DNA from: Brevundimonas intermedia
GTDB taxonomy: Bacteria; Pseudomonadota; Alphaproteobacteria; Caulobacterales; Caulobacteraceae
Length of the DNA stretch: 64,000 nucleotides
Reading direction: 5' to 3'
NCBI RefSeq assembly: GCF_004614235.1
Contig: NZ_SPVH01000007.1
Span: 372,001 to 436,000, forward strand
In this document: positions 37,283 through 46,672 of the stretch, piece after piece
Position numbering within the stretch: position 1 is the stretch's first letter
Layout: the number at the start of each line of letters is the position of its first letter
The notes under the pieces: generated by a model
What the model saw: the letters and a program-made list of their open reading frames with translations, nothing else
What the model was told of the DNA's origin: nothing
Databases searched by the model: none
Position numbers and translations under genes: made by a program

Positions 37283-38116
37283 TCAGCCGGGCTTGCGGAA
37301 GCGATAGACGAACTGATCGGTCTTGCCGCGAATCTTCTCGTCGAAGACGTTCAGGCTGTGGTCGTCGGCCGGGTTGGCCACGGCCGTGCTCTCGTCCTCA
37401 TAGATGAAGCCCGCCGCCTCGACCTCGCGCTTCAGATAGTCGCCTTCAATGCGGTGCAGGGTCTGGACGGCCGAGATGCCCGTGCCGGGCGCCGCCTCAT
37501 GGTCGATCAGGATGTAACGACCGCCGGGCTTCAGCGCCGCGAACACGGCCGCATTCATCTTCGCCACGTCGGTGTTGAAGCCGGGGATGTGGAAGTCGTG
37601 GTATTCCTGGCTCATGAAGATCATGTCCAGCGGCTCGGCGTAGGTCATCGAGTCCAGCAGGCCGTTGACGCGCGTGACATTGGAATAGGCGGCGACCAGA
37701 GCGTCTGCGCCGGCGTTCTCGCGCGCCATCGTCCGCTCGGGCACGAAGGCGTAGACCCGGCCGGTCGGCCCGACCACGTCCGAGAACAGACGGGTGAAAT
37801 AGCCGGCGCCGGGACGAATGTCGGCGACCTTGTCGCCTGGCGCGACCTGGGCGAAGGCCAGGATCTCGGCCGGATGACGCAGCGGATCACGCGCTACTTC
37901 CTCGGCCGGACGCTTCGGATCGGAGATCGCCTCGCGGTAAAGATCACCGAACCCTGCCGGCTCTGCATCGGCGGCCGCCTGATCAACCATTAGGGCGTAG
38001 TCCTCAGCGGACTTCACCACGGTCCGCGAACCCCCATCGGACGACACGATAATGCAAGCCGACAGGCCCGTCGCCAGAGCCAGAACCGCCGCGCCGGCCG
38101 CCAATCGCTTGATCAT
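37283..38116 (-). CDS. Lipoprotein with class I methyltransferase-like domain
   Basis: The 277-residue protein begins with a lipoprotein signal (IKRLAAGAAVLALATGLSAC, Cys about residue 20), predicting anchoring outside the cytoplasm. The mature part resembles a Rossmann methyltransferase: VADIRPGAGYFTRLFSDVVG at motif I, VYAFVPE at beta-2, LDMIFMSQEYHD and LKPGGRYILIDHE. Motif I has Arg-Pro where SAM enzymes usually have Gly-x-Gly, so SAM binding is doubtful. Such periplasmic methyltransferase-like proteins are widespread in Caulobacterales without a known reaction. ATG 38116 follows GGGAG at good spacing; ATG 38122 is an alternative. Confidence 0.82.
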   Translation of the reverse strand: MIKRLAAGAAVLALATGLSACIIVSSDGGSRTVVKSAEDYALMVDQAAADAEPAGFGDLYREAISDPKRPAEEVARDPLRHPAEILAFAQVAPGDKVADIRPGAGYFTRLFSDVVGPTGRVYAFVPERTMARENAGADALVAAYSNVTRVNGLLDSMTYAEPLDMIFMSQEYHDFHIPGFNTDVAKMNAAVFAALKPGGRYILIDHEAAPGTGISAVQTLHRIEGDYLKREVEAAGFIYEDESTAVANPADDHSLNVFDEKIRGKTDQFVYRFRKPG

Positions 38117-38263
38117 CGTCATCTCCCAGGATTTTCGGCGATAGGCTCGCATTTCGCCGATCCGCGCAAGCTGTCATCACGCGCGAAACGATCCGACGCA
38201 TCACGCGATTTGCGCCCCGGTCGCTGCGGCGCTAGTCCGACGCCAAGTTTCGAAGGTTTCGTC

Positions 38264-39265
38264 ATGCTTCCCTATCAGCCCGCCCCCTTCCCGCTCGCCC
38301 GTCCGCGTCGCCTGCGGTCCAGCCCGTGGGTGCGGCGCCTGGTGGCGGAAACGACGCTGACGCCGGCCGATCTGATCTGGCCGCTGATCGTACACGACGG
38401 CGCCGAGGACCGTGTCCCCGTCGCCTCCATGCCCGGCGTCTTCCGCCTGTCGCCCAAGGCGGCCGCCGCAGCGGCGGTCGAGGCGCGCGACCTGGGCATT
38501 CCGATGATCGCCCTCTTCCCCAATGTGGACGGCGCGATCAAGGACGCGGTCGGCACGGGCGCGACCGATCCCGACGGCCTGATCCCCGAATGCATAAAGG
38601 CCATCAAGGACGCGGCGCCCGAGATCGGCGTCATGACTGACGTGGCTCTGGACTGCTACACCGACCACGGCCACGACGGGGTCATGGAGGGCGACCGGAT
38701 AGCCAATGACGCCAGCCTGGACCGTCTGGCTGAACAGGCCTTCATCCACGCCCACGCCGGCGCCGACGTGGTCGCCCCGTCCGACATGATGGACGGCCGC
38801 ATCCAGGCGGTGCGCGAGGCGCTGGAGGCCAACGGCTTTTCCGACACCCTGATCCTGTCCTATGCGGCCAAGTTCGCCTCGGCCTTCTACGGCCCCTATC
38901 GCGACGCCGTCGGCTCCTCGACCGCGCTGAAGGGCGACAAGAAGACCTATCAGATGGACTACGCCAACTCCGACGAGGCCCTGAAGGAGGTCGCCATGGA
39001 CCTGTCGGAAGGCGCCGACGCGGTGATGGTCAAGCCGGGCATGCCCTATCTCGACATCGTCCGCCGCGTGTCCGAGACCTTCCGCGTTCCCACCTTCGCC
39101 TATCAGGTGTCGGGCGAATACGCGATGATGCAGGCCTCCATCGCCAACGGCTGGCTGGATCAGGACCGCGCGATCCTTGAGACCCTGCACGGGTTCAAAC
39201 GCGCCGGCTGCGCAGGCGTGCTGACCTATTTCGCGCCTCAGGCTGCGCGGCTGCTGAGCCGATGA
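38264..39265 (+). CDS. hemB: Delta-aminolevulinic acid dehydratase (porphobilinogen synthase)
   Basis: HemB condenses two 5-aminolevulinates into porphobilinogen. The 333-residue TIM-barrel enzyme has the two Schiff-base lysines in LSYAAKFASAFYGP and VMVKPGMPYLDI. In the metal-switch loop, DVALDCYTDHGHDG, the zinc-binding cysteines are mostly replaced by Asp/Ala, with one Cys left, as in Mg2+-type enzymes. The start at ATG 38264 follows GAAGG. It overlaps the GNAT gene by ATGA. Confidence 0.97.
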   Translation: MLPYQPAPFPLARPRRLRSSPWVRRLVAETTLTPADLIWPLIVHDGAEDRVPVASMPGVFRLSPKAAAAAAVEARDLGIPMIALFPNVDGAIKDAVGTGATDPDGLIPECIKAIKDAAPEIGVMTDVALDCYTDHGHDGVMEGDRIANDASLDRLAEQAFIHAHAGADVVAPSDMMDGRIQAVREALEANGFSDTLILSYAAKFASAFYGPYRDAVGSSTALKGDKKTYQMDYANSDEALKEVAMDLSEGADAVMVKPGMPYLDIVRRVSETFRVPTFAYQVSGEYAMMQASIANGWLDQDRAILETLHGFKRAGCAGVLTYFAPQAARLLSR

Positions 39266-39753
39266 CCGTCGAGATCCGGCCGATCACCGACGCCGACTGG
39301 CCTGGGCTTTGGCCGATCATCGAGGCCGTCACGCGCGCAGGCGAGACCTATACCTATCCGCTGAACATGACCGAGGCGCAGGCCCGCACGATGTGGATGC
39401 CATCTGCGCCTGGCGGAACCCTGGTCGCGGTCGAGGACGGCCAGGTGCTGGGCGCCGCCAAGATCATCGCGAATCAGCAGGGAAATGGCGCCCATGTCGC
39501 CAACGGCAGCTTCATGGTCGCCGCTGGCGCACGCGGTCGAGGCGTGGCCCGCAGCCTGGGCGAGGCCGCGCTGGCCTTCGCCCGCGACGCCAGTTTCAAG
39601 TCGATGCAGTTCAATGCCGTCGTGGAGACCAATACTGTCGCCGTCGGCCTGTGGAAGAAGCTGGGCTTCGAAATCCTCGGCACCGTGCCCCAGGCCTTCG
39701 ATCACCCGGCCCACGGCCTGGTCGGCCTGCACGTCATGCACCGCACTCTTTAG
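39262..39753 (+). CDS. GNAT family N-acetyltransferase
   Basis: The 163-residue protein has the GNAT fold: VEIRPITDADWPGLWPII at the start, GSFMVAAGARGRGVARSLGEAAL as the acetyl-CoA pyrophosphate-binding motif A, and LWKKLGFEILGTVPQAF at motif B. It resembles the PhnO/phosphinothricin-acetyltransferase-like group, but the substrate is unknown. It is translationally coupled to hemB. Confidence 0.9.
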   Translation: MTVEIRPITDADWPGLWPIIEAVTRAGETYTYPLNMTEAQARTMWMPSAPGGTLVAVEDGQVLGAAKIIANQQGNGAHVANGSFMVAAGARGRGVARSLGEAALAFARDASFKSMQFNAVVETNTVAVGLWKKLGFEILGTVPQAFDHPAHGLVGLHVMHRTL

Positions 39754-39756
39754 GCG

Positions 39757-40617
39757 TCAGTCCCGCGATTGCAGGCGCGCGGCCAGGCTGGACGTATCCC
39801 AACGGTTTCCACCCATGGCCTGAACCTCGGCGTAGAACTGATCGACCAAGGCCGTCAGGCTGAGGCGCGCACCGTTCGACCGCGCCTCGTCAAGAACAAG
39901 CCCCAGATCCTTGCGCATCCAATCGACGGCGAAGCCGAACTCGAACTCGCCCTTGGCCGCCGTCTTCCAGCGATTGTCCATCTGCCAGCTTTGCGCCGCG
40001 CCTTTCGACACGGCCTCATAGGCGGCGTCAGTGTCCAGGCCTGCGACCTGGGCGAAATGCACGGCCTCGGCCAAGCCCTGGACCACGCCCGCGATGGCGA
40101 TCTGATTGACCATCTTGGTCAGTTGGCCCGATCCGGCCGGCCCCATGTGCTTGATCGCCTTAGAATAGGCTTTCAGCGCCGGTTCCGCCGTAGCCAGGGC
40201 GGCTGCGTCTCCGCCGGCCATGACGCTAAGTTGCCCGTTTTCGGCCCCGGCCTGACCGCCCGACACCGGTGCATCGACGAAAGATCGCCCTTGTCCCTGA
40301 GCCAGTTCGGCCATTTCGCGCGCTACCTTGGCCGAGGTCGTCGTGTGATCGACGATCACTGCGCCTTGGGCAAGATGCGGCAAGGCCTCCGTCACAACCG
40401 CGCGGACGTCGTCGTCGTTGCCGACGCACAGGATGAACAGCTCGACGCCCTGCGCCGCCTCCGCCACCGTTGCGGCCGCCTTCCCGCCCGTCGCCGCCGC
40501 CCAGGCCTGGGCCTTCGCCGTGGTGCGATTGAAGCCGGTCACATCGTGGCCCGCCTCGACCAGATGACGCGCCATCGGGGCGCCCATGACGCCCAGGCCG
40601 GCGAATGCGATCTTCAT
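39757..40617 (-). CDS. NAD(P)-dependent beta-hydroxyacid dehydrogenase family protein
   Basis: The 286-residue protein matches the 3-hydroxyisobutyrate dehydrogenase/tartronate semialdehyde reductase family. The N-terminal Rossmann motif is GLGVMGAPMARHLVEAGHDVTG, the substrate loop APVSGGQAGAENG, and the catalytic lysine is in LTKMVNQIAIAGV. Substrate specificity cannot be told from sequence. It faces the GNAT gene with 3 bases between stops and is divergent from motB. Confidence 0.92.
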   Translation of the reverse strand: MKIAFAGLGVMGAPMARHLVEAGHDVTGFNRTTAKAQAWAAATGGKAAATVAEAAQGVELFILCVGNDDDVRAVVTEALPHLAQGAVIVDHTTTSAKVAREMAELAQGQGRSFVDAPVSGGQAGAENGQLSVMAGGDAAALATAEPALKAYSKAIKHMGPAGSGQLTKMVNQIAIAGVVQGLAEAVHFAQVAGLDTDAAYEAVSKGAAQSWQMDNRWKTAAKGEFEFGFAVDWMRKDLGLVLDEARSNGARLSLTALVDQFYAEVQAMGGNRWDTSSLAARLQSRD

Positions 40618-40733
40618 GACTGGCTCCTTGATCTCGCAGCCGGACTAGGCCGGGTCGCACCGGCGTTCAAGGTCAACGCCCGGTTAACCTTGGCGAGCCC
40701 ACAATGGGGCACCATTCCTGGGGATCAGATTCC

Positions 40734-41624
40734 ATGTCCGTGAGCGATCGTCCGATCCTCATCAAAAAGGTCAAGAAGGTCTCCGGCGGAGGCCACCACG
40801 GCGGCGCGTGGAAGGTGGCCTATGCGGACTTCGTGACCGCGATGATGGCCTTCTTCCTGCTGATGTGGCTGATCAACACGACCGACCCCGAGCAGAAGCG
40901 CGGCATCGCCGAATATTTCGCGCCAGCCAGCGTGTCCGAGACGACATCGGGTTCTGGCGGCATCCTGGGCGGCACTTCTCTGGGCGACGACGGTCCCAAG
41001 AGTTCGGGCTCGCAATCGGTGTTGGAAGAACTCGCGCCCGAGGCTCCAGCCACTGACCAGACTGGCTCCAGCCTGTCGTCCGCCAGCGACGCCGCCCTTC
41101 AGGCCGAAATCCAGAAACGCGAAGCCGCCGAATTCGCCAGCGCCGCCGAATCCCTGCGTCAGGCCATGCAGTCGATGCCGGAACTGGCCGAGCTGTCGAA
41201 ACAGCTGATCGTCGACCAGACGCCCGAGGGCCTGCGCATCCAGTTGGTCGATCAGGAAGGCCGGTCGATGTTCGACAACAACTCGTCAAGACCGAACGCG
41301 CGGGCCCAGGTGCTGCTGCGCGCGGTGTCCAAGGTCATCAACCAACTGCCCAACCGGATCTCCATCACCGGCCATACCAGCGCCGCGCCCGGCTCCAACC
41401 GCGCCAGCGCCCCTGCGGATTGGAGCCTGTCGTCCGAGCGCGCCAACGGCTCGCGCCTGGTGCTGCAATCGGCCGGCGTCGATCCCGACCGGGTCTATTC
41501 GGTGGCGGGCAAGGCGGGGTCCGATCCTCTCTATCCCGACGATCCCACCCTGGCCGGCAACCGCCGCATCGCCATCGTCCTGCTGCGCGAGGCGCCGGTC
41601 CTGCCGATGGACACCTCTCTGTGA
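40734..41624 (+). CDS. motB: Flagellar motor stator protein MotB
   Basis: MotB forms with MotA the proton channel that powers the flagellum. The 296-residue protein has the single N-terminal helix with the proton-carrying Asp32 (YADFVTAMMAFFLLMW), the plug/linker region (about 55-120) and an OmpA-like peptidoglycan-binding domain (ISITGHTSAAP, LSSERANGSRLVL, GNRRIAIVLLRE). I start at ATG 40734 (MSVSDRP); an ATG at 40704 is in frame but adds ten unlikely residues. motA is not adjacent. Confidence 0.95.
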   Translation: MSVSDRPILIKKVKKVSGGGHHGGAWKVAYADFVTAMMAFFLLMWLINTTDPEQKRGIAEYFAPASVSETTSGSGGILGGTSLGDDGPKSSGSQSVLEELAPEAPATDQTGSSLSSASDAALQAEIQKREAAEFASAAESLRQAMQSMPELAELSKQLIVDQTPEGLRIQLVDQEGRSMFDNNSSRPNARAQVLLRAVSKVINQLPNRISITGHTSAAPGSNRASAPADWSLSSERANGSRLVLQSAGVDPDRVYSVAGKAGSDPLYPDDPTLAGNRRIAIVLLREAPVLPMDTSL

Positions 41625-41687
41625 CCCCCGCTCGGCTGCGACGCGAACACACTTGCAGCCCGGCCACGAATGACGCCAAATCGCGCC

Positions 41688-41735
41688 ATGAGCGTTCAAC
41701 TGTCGCAATATTGGCAAGATCGGATGCGGACCTGA
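41688..41735 (+). other. Possible 15-codon leader peptide upstream of the bpt start
   Basis: An ATG at 41688 opens a 15-codon frame ending at a TGA (41733-41735) four bases before the GTG of the aminoacyl-tRNA-protein transferase. No strong ribosome-binding site precedes it, so it may be chance, but its stop is placed where translating ribosomes could affect initiation of the main gene. Confidence 0.2.
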
Positions 41736-41739
41736 GGCC

Positions 41740-42477
41740 GTGACCCAGCACGTACCGACACGACAACTCCGGTTCTTCATGACATCGGTCGCGCCCTGCC
41801 CCTATCTGCCGGGCAAAACCGAGCGGAAAGTCTTCGCCAACCTACCCTTCTCCGACGGCGCCCACGTCAACGACGAACTGACCATCGCCGGCTTCCGCCG
41901 CAGTCAGAACATCGCCTATCGCCCGGCCTGCGAGGCCTGCGACGCCTGCGTATCCGTGCGTCTGCCCGTGCCGGAGTTCGCCTTCAGCCGTTCACAACGC
42001 AAGGTGCTGACCCGCAACGAAGACCTGTCGCGCAGCCTGGTCGAGGCCGAAGCCACGACCGAGCAGTTCCAGCTTTTGCGCCGCTATCTAACCACCCGCC
42101 ATCCGACCGGCGGCATGAGCGACATGGGTTGGCTCGACTATGTCGCCATGGTCGAGGACACGGCCGTCCGCACCCATCTGATCGAATATCGCCTGCCCTC
42201 TTCCGACGGCGGCCCCGGCGATCTGGTCGCCGTCACCCTGACCGACCTGCTCAAAGACGGGCTGTCGATGGTCTACAGCTTCTACCACCCGACGATGGAG
42301 CGCCGCAGCCTGGGCCGGTTCGCCATTCTCGACCACGTCCGCCAGGCCGCTCTCGTCGGCCTGCCCTTCGTCTATCTGGGCTATTGGGTCCAGGGCTCGG
42401 CCAAGATGGACTACAAGGCCGACTTCCGCCCGATGGAAGTGCTAGGAAAGCTCGGCTGGTCGCGGCTGACTACCTGA
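41740..42477 (+). CDS. bpt: Leucyl/aspartyl-type aminoacyl-tRNA-protein transferase (Bpt/ATE family)
   Basis: Bpt attaches leucine from Leu-tRNA to proteins with N-terminal Asp or Glu, marking them for the N-end rule ClpAP pathway. The 245-residue protein has the ATE N-terminal cysteine-rich part (CPYLPGKTERKVF, PACEACDACVSVRLP) and the ATE C-terminal part (SMVYSFYHPTMERRSLGRFAILDHV, YLGYWVQGSAKMDYKADFRP). The GTG start at 41740 has GAGG just upstream. Confidence 0.93.
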   Translation: MTQHVPTRQLRFFMTSVAPCPYLPGKTERKVFANLPFSDGAHVNDELTIAGFRRSQNIAYRPACEACDACVSVRLPVPEFAFSRSQRKVLTRNEDLSRSLVEAEATTEQFQLLRRYLTTRHPTGGMSDMGWLDYVAMVEDTAVRTHLIEYRLPSSDGGPGDLVAVTLTDLLKDGLSMVYSFYHPTMERRSLGRFAILDHVRQAALVGLPFVYLGYWVQGSAKMDYKADFRPMEVLGKLGWSRLTT

Positions 42478-42592
42478 AGGGCGCGACCGACACCAACCTT
42501 TTCGGTTGTCATAAATCTACTTGTAGTTGACTCAAGCCGGAAGAAAGCTCTCTTTCATCTAGCGCAATCATGCGCACGATGTGGAGACGGCG

Positions 42593-42835
42593 ATGAAAAT
42601 CTCAAGATTGGCGACTTTCACGGCATTGATCCTCGCCGCAGGCAGCGGCGTCGCTTCGTCACAAAACTGGCCCGGCCGAGGCCCTGTCGAACAGGGACAT
42701 ATTGCTTATCACTACAATCAGGAATTCGAGCCGCGTCAGTTGGTGGCGGTCTCGGGCCAAAACTGCGACGGCAGCACCTATCATGATCCCCTGCAACTTG
42801 GGGCCTACATAGAATACGTCTATTTCGACTGTTGA
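42593..42835 (+). CDS. Small secreted protein of unknown function
   Basis: The 80-residue protein has an N-terminal signal (MKISRLATFTALILAAGSGVASS, cleavage near here) and a mature part with two cysteines (GQNCDGSTYHDPL near the middle and a final FDC). This resembles small exported families such as DUF6289, but I am not sure. ATG 42593 follows GGAGA with normal spacing. It stands alone before parC, with a hairpin at its end. Confidence 0.65.
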   Translation: MKISRLATFTALILAAGSGVASSQNWPGRGPVEQGHIAYHYNQEFEPRQLVAVSGQNCDGSTYHDPLQLGAYIEYVYFDC

Positions 42836-42843
42836 TCGGGGTT

Positions 42844-42870
42844 GACGGCGGACGTGACCTGTCCGCCGTC
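42844..42870. terminator. Probable bidirectional terminator hairpin
   Basis: A perfect 10-bp stem GACGGCGGAC (42844-42853) and GTCCGCCGTC (42861-42870) with a 7-nt loop, between the convergent small secreted gene and parC. No long T-run follows, so the terminator would rely on the very GC-rich stem. Confidence 0.6.
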
Positions 42871-42874
42871 CTCC

Positions 42875-45088
42875 TCAGCGAAATTTCCTCAAGCCACGCG
42901 GTCCCTGGCGACCCGCGCCGGCGCGTTTGCCCAGCCAGTCCTTCCAGTCGGGCCAGTTGCGACGACGCCCGCCGCCATCGGCCCACTCCGGCCCCTGTTC
43001 GGCGTTGAACACGGTCACGTCGGCCAGCCCCCCCTGTTTGAAGTTCTGCAGGCGCACGCCCTTGCCGCGTCCCATCTCGGGCAGTTCGGCCAGCGGGAAG
43101 ATCAGCGTCTTGATGTTCTCGCCGATTGTCGCCACGTGGTCGGCGGCCGGAGTTTGCGGGATACGCAACATGGCCAGCAGGTCACCGTTCAGCACCTGTT
43201 TGCCGCCCCGCTTCTGGGCCAAGGTGTCGTCTTCCGGCGCGATGAAGCCGTAACCGGCCCTGGACGCGATCAGCAGTTTGCCGCCCGGCTGATGCGCCAG
43301 GACGTTGATGATCTCGGCCTTCTCGTCTAGGTCGATCATCAGGCGCAAGGGCTCGCCATGCCCGCGACCCGACGCCAGCTTGTCCGCCCCGATCGTGAAA
43401 ATGCGCCCGTCGGACGCCGCCACCAGCAGCTTGTCGGTCGTATAGGCCGGCACGAGGTAGGCCAGTTGGTCGCCTTCCTTGAACTTTAGTTCCGACGGGT
43501 CCTCAACCTTGCCCTTGGCGGCGCGGATCCAGCCGCGTTCCGACAGGATGACGGTGATGGCCTCGCGCGGGATGAAGGCTTCGGGCGCGACAAAGGCCGA
43601 GCTATCGACGGCCTCGGCGATGGTCGTCCGGCGCGGCGAGATCAGCGCCTTGCGCACCGCCTCCAGTTCCTTGGATACGGCCTTCCACTGCTTGCCTTCC
43701 GACGACGTCAGTGCCTGCAGATTCGCAAGTTCTTCCGACAGCGCATTGAATTCCTTCTCGATCGCCATTTCCTCGATCCGCGCCAACTGACGCAGACGGG
43801 TGTCGAGAATATAGTCGGACTGGGCTTCCGTCAGACCGAAGCGGGCGATCAGCACCGCCTTGGGCTGCTCCTCCTCACGGACGATGCGGATCACCTCGTC
43901 CAGGTTGAGGAAGACGATGCGCAGGCCTTCCAGCAGGTGAAGCCGCTTCTCGACCCGCTCGATCCGCCATTGCGAACGCCGGTTCAGCACCACGCGGCGG
44001 TGATCCAGGAAGGCGCGCAGACACTCCTTCAGCCCCATGACGCGCGGCGTGCCGGTGGCGTCCAGGACGTTCATGTTGATCGGGAAGCGGACTTCCAGAT
44101 CAGACAGTTTGAACAGACTTTCCATCAGCATTTCAGGCTCGATGGTGCGGTTCTTGGGCTCCAGGATCAGGCGGATGTCTTCGGCCGACTCGTCGCGCAC
44201 ATCGCCTAGCAGCGGCGCCTTCTTGTGCTCGATCAGGTCCGCCAACGCCTCGATAAGGCGCGACTTCTGCACCTGATACGGCATCTCGGTGACGATGATC
44301 CGCCACACGCCGCGGCCCAGGTCCTCGGTCTCCCAACGCGCCCGCAGACGCACCCCGCCCCGGCCCGTCTCATAGGCGTCCAGGATGGAGGCATGGCCTT
44401 CGACGGCCACGCCGCCGGTCGGGAAGTCCGGTCCAGGCACCAGTTGCACCAGTTCGGCCGTCGTCGTCTCGGGCCGCTCCAGCAGCATCTGACAGGCGTC
44501 GATCAGTTCGCCGACATTGTGCGGCGGGATCGAGGTGGCCATGCCAACGGCGATGCCGGACGATCCGTTGGCCAGCAGGTTCGGGAACCCGGCCGGCAGG
44601 ACGATCGGCTCTTCGTCCTGATCGTCATAGGTGGCGCGGAAATCCACCGAATCCTGATCGATCCCATCCAGCAGCAGCACGGCGGCGGGCGTCAGCTTGC
44701 ACTCGGTGTAGCGCATGGCGGCGGCGCTATCGCCGTCGATATTGCCGAAGTTGCCCTGACCGTCGACCAGCGGATAGCGTTGGGCGAAATCCTGGGCCAG
44801 GCGCACCAGGGCCTCATAGATCGAGGCGTCGCCGTGCGGGTGATAGCCGCCCATGACCTCGCCGACGACCTTGGCGCATTTGCGCGCGGCCGCCTGCGGG
44901 TTCAGCCGCATCTGGTGCATGGCGTACAGGATGCGGCGGTGCACGGGCTTGAACCCATCGCGCACGTCCGGCAGGGCGCGGTTGGTGATGGTCGACAGGG
45001 CGTAGGCCAGATAGCGGCGGCTGAGCGCCGTCTCCATCGGCTCGTCGATGATACGGCCGCCTTCCGGCGGCGGAGCGTGGATCGTCAT
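42875..45088 (-). CDS. parC: DNA topoisomerase IV subunit A
   Basis: ParC, with ParE, decatenates daughter chromosomes. The 737-residue protein has the catalytic Tyr127 in MRYTECKL, the [12 protein letters not shown] region just before it where quinolone-resistance positions lie ([13 protein letters not shown]), and a long C-terminal beta-propeller domain. Lack of the GyrA-box argues for ParC over GyrA. The length is normal. parE is not adjacent. Confidence 0.95.
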   Translation of the reverse strand: MTIHAPPPEGGRIIDEPMETALSRRYLAYALSTITNRALPDVRDGFKPVHRRILYAMHQMRLNPQAAARKCAKVVGEVMGGYHPHGDASIYEALVRLAQDFAQRYPLVDGQGNFGNIDGDSAAAMRYTECKLTPAAVLLLDGIDQDSVDFRATYDDQDEEPIVLPAGFPNLLANGSSGIAVGMATSIPPHNVGELIDACQMLLERPETTTAELVQLVPGPDFPTGGVAVEGHASILDAYETGRGGVRLRARWETEDLGRGVWRIIVTEMPYQVQKSRLIEALADLIEHKKAPLLGDVRDESAEDIRLILEPKNRTIEPEMLMESLFKLSDLEVRFPINMNVLDATGTPRVMGLKECLRAFLDHRRVVLNRRSQWRIERVEKRLHLLEGLRIVFLNLDEVIRIVREEEQPKAVLIARFGLTEAQSDYILDTRLRQLARIEEMAIEKEFNALSEELANLQALTSSEGKQWKAVSKELEAVRKALISPRRTTIAEAVDSSAFVAPEAFIPREAITVILSERGWIRAAKGKVEDPSELKFKEGDQLAYLVPAYTTDKLLVAASDGRIFTIGADKLASGRGHGEPLRLMIDLDEKAEIINVLAHQPGGKLLIASRAGYGFIAPEDDTLAQKRGGKQVLNGDLLAMLRIPQTPAADHVATIGENIKTLIFPLAELPEMGRGKGVRLQNFKQGGLADVTVFNAEQGPEWADGGGRRRNWPDWKDWLGKRAGAGRQGPRGLRKFR

Positions 45089-45138
45089 GGGCCAGCGAAT
45101 CGGGGATGGGAAGCCGGAAGTCTAGCCCGAAGCTGCGC

Positions 45139-45465
45139 CTAAGTCGGGGATAGTTGGCGTGAGGCGAAGCGAAGGTGCAGCCAGCAGCTCAGCACAAAGA
45201 CGCCGGCGGTCATGATACGGATCGCAATCCAGTCCTGCGGCGCCTCTGCGGTTCCGACACGGGCCGCAAAGCACGCCAGCATGAAGCCGAAAAACACCGG
45301 GTGGAAGAAAACCGCCAAATCCCGCTTCGCATACCAAGCGAGCTTGCCGTCGAAGCCCCATTGCATCGGCCAGCGCACATCCGCTGCGCTCCGTTTCCGG
45401 TAGCTCAAGGCAAGCGCCAGGATGGCGCACCAGGCGAGAACGGCGATGATGTCGGCCAAAAGCAT
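45139..45465 (-). CDS. Small integral membrane protein, unknown
   Basis: The 108-residue protein has three hydrophobic helices (IIAVLAWCAILALALSY, FHPVFFGFMLACFAARV, IMTAGVFVLSCWLHL) with a soluble loop between the first two. No family is recognised. It lies 50 bases upstream of parC on the same strand. Confidence 0.65.
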   Translation of the reverse strand: MLLADIIAVLAWCAILALALSYRKRSAADVRWPMQWGFDGKLAWYAKRDLAVFFHPVFFGFMLACFAARVGTAEAPQDWIAIRIMTAGVFVLSCWLHLRFASRQLSPT

Positions 45466-45541
45466 GTCGTCAGGTTATGGGCGCGCCCCTTTCGTGACAA
45501 GCCGACGGCGCTTAACTGCAAAGGCGACCAAGGAGCGCATC

Positions 45542-46672
45542 GTGAACAGCCGACTGACGCAAACCATCGGCCTGGACTATCCGATCATCCAGGCGCCGAT
45601 GGCGGGGACCTCGACGTCCGCGCTGGCCGCCGCCGTCTCAAACGCGGGGGCGCTCGGCTCAATCGCTATCGGCGCCGTGGACGCCGAGGAAGCCCGGCGT
45701 CAGATTCAGGCGACCCGCGCCCTCACCGCCCGACCATTCAACGTCAACGTCTTCTGCCATGCCACCGCCGCGCCGGATCCGGCTGGGGACCAGGCGTGGA
45801 TTAATCGCCTGCGCCCCCTGTTCGCGCCGTTCGACGCCCAGCCGCCGGAGCAGTTGCGCGACATCTATCCCAGCTTCCTCGACGACGACGCTCAGTTGGC
45901 GGTCCTGCTGGACGAACGCCCGGCCGTGGTCAGCTTTCATTTCGGCCTGCCGAGGCCGAAGCAGATCGCCGCACTGAAGGCCGCTGGCATTCTCCTGCTT
46001 GCGACCGCCACCTCGCCGGCCGAGGGGCAAGCCGTTCAGGGCGCCGGGATCGACATGGTCGTGGCCCAGGGCTGGGAGGCCGGAGGCCATCGCGGCGTGT
46101 TCGACCCCGCCGACGACCTGATGTTCGCAACCCTGCCGTTGACCCGACTGCTGACCAGCCGGCTGACCATTCCCGTGATTGCGGCGGGCGGGATCATGGA
46201 CGGCGCAGGCATTGTGGCGGCAATGACGCTGGGCGCGGCCGGGGCCCAGATGGGCACGGCCTTCGTCCCCTGTCCCGAATCCGCGGCCGACGCGGCCTAT
46301 CGACGGGCCCTGGAAGGTCAGGAGGCCCAGCGGACCCGCGTATCCGCCGTGCTGTCCGGTCGGCCCGCCAGAGGGATGGAGAACGCCTTCATGCGCCAGG
46401 CCGAACCCGACGCTATCGCCGCCTATCCCCGCGCCTACGACATCGGCAAGGCGCTGAACACAGCGGCCAAAGCCGCCGGCGACGACGGCTACGCCGCCCA
46501 ATGGGCCGGACAGGGTGCGCCGCTGTCTCGTATCATGCCTGCGGATCAACTCGTGCGGACCCTGGCTGATGAAATTGACCGCGCTGCGAGTATTTTCCGC
46601 AGCGATGAAACCAACCGGGCCGTCGGTTCGAACGTAGGGAAGAACCACCCTCCTCGTCAGGCCGCGCCATGA
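45542..46672 (+). CDS. Nitronate monooxygenase-type flavoprotein
   Basis: A 376-residue TIM-barrel flavoenzyme of the nitronate monooxygenase/2-nitropropane dioxygenase family: IIQAPMAGTSTSALAAAVSNAGALG at the FMN-binding start, QGWEAGGHRGVF with the catalytic His, VIAAGGIMDGAGIVAAMTLGA as the phosphate-binding part. These enzymes oxidise alkyl nitronates such as propionate-3-nitronate. The GTG start at 45542 follows AGGAG. It overlaps dipZ by ATGA. Confidence 0.9.
   Translation: MNSRLTQTIGLDYPIIQAPMAGTSTSALAAAVSNAGALGSIAIGAVDAEEARRQIQATRALTARPFNVNVFCHATAAPDPAGDQAWINRLRPLFAPFDAQPPEQLRDIYPSFLDDDAQLAVLLDERPAVVSFHFGLPRPKQIAALKAAGILLLATATSPAEGQAVQGAGIDMVVAQGWEAGGHRGVFDPADDLMFATLPLTRLLTSRLTIPVIAAGGIMDGAGIVAAMTLGAAGAQMGTAFVPCPESAADAAYRRALEGQEAQRTRVSAVLSGRPARGMENAFMRQAEPDAIAAYPRAYDIGKALNTAAKAAGDDGYAAQWAGQGAPLSRIMPADQLVRTLADEIDRAASIFRSDETNRAVGSNVGKNHPPRQAAP

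Noticed and set aside
42527..42562. Sigma-70 promoter upstream of the small secreted gene at 42.6 kb
   Set aside because: TTGACT is present, but no convincing -10 lies at 16-19 bp from it.
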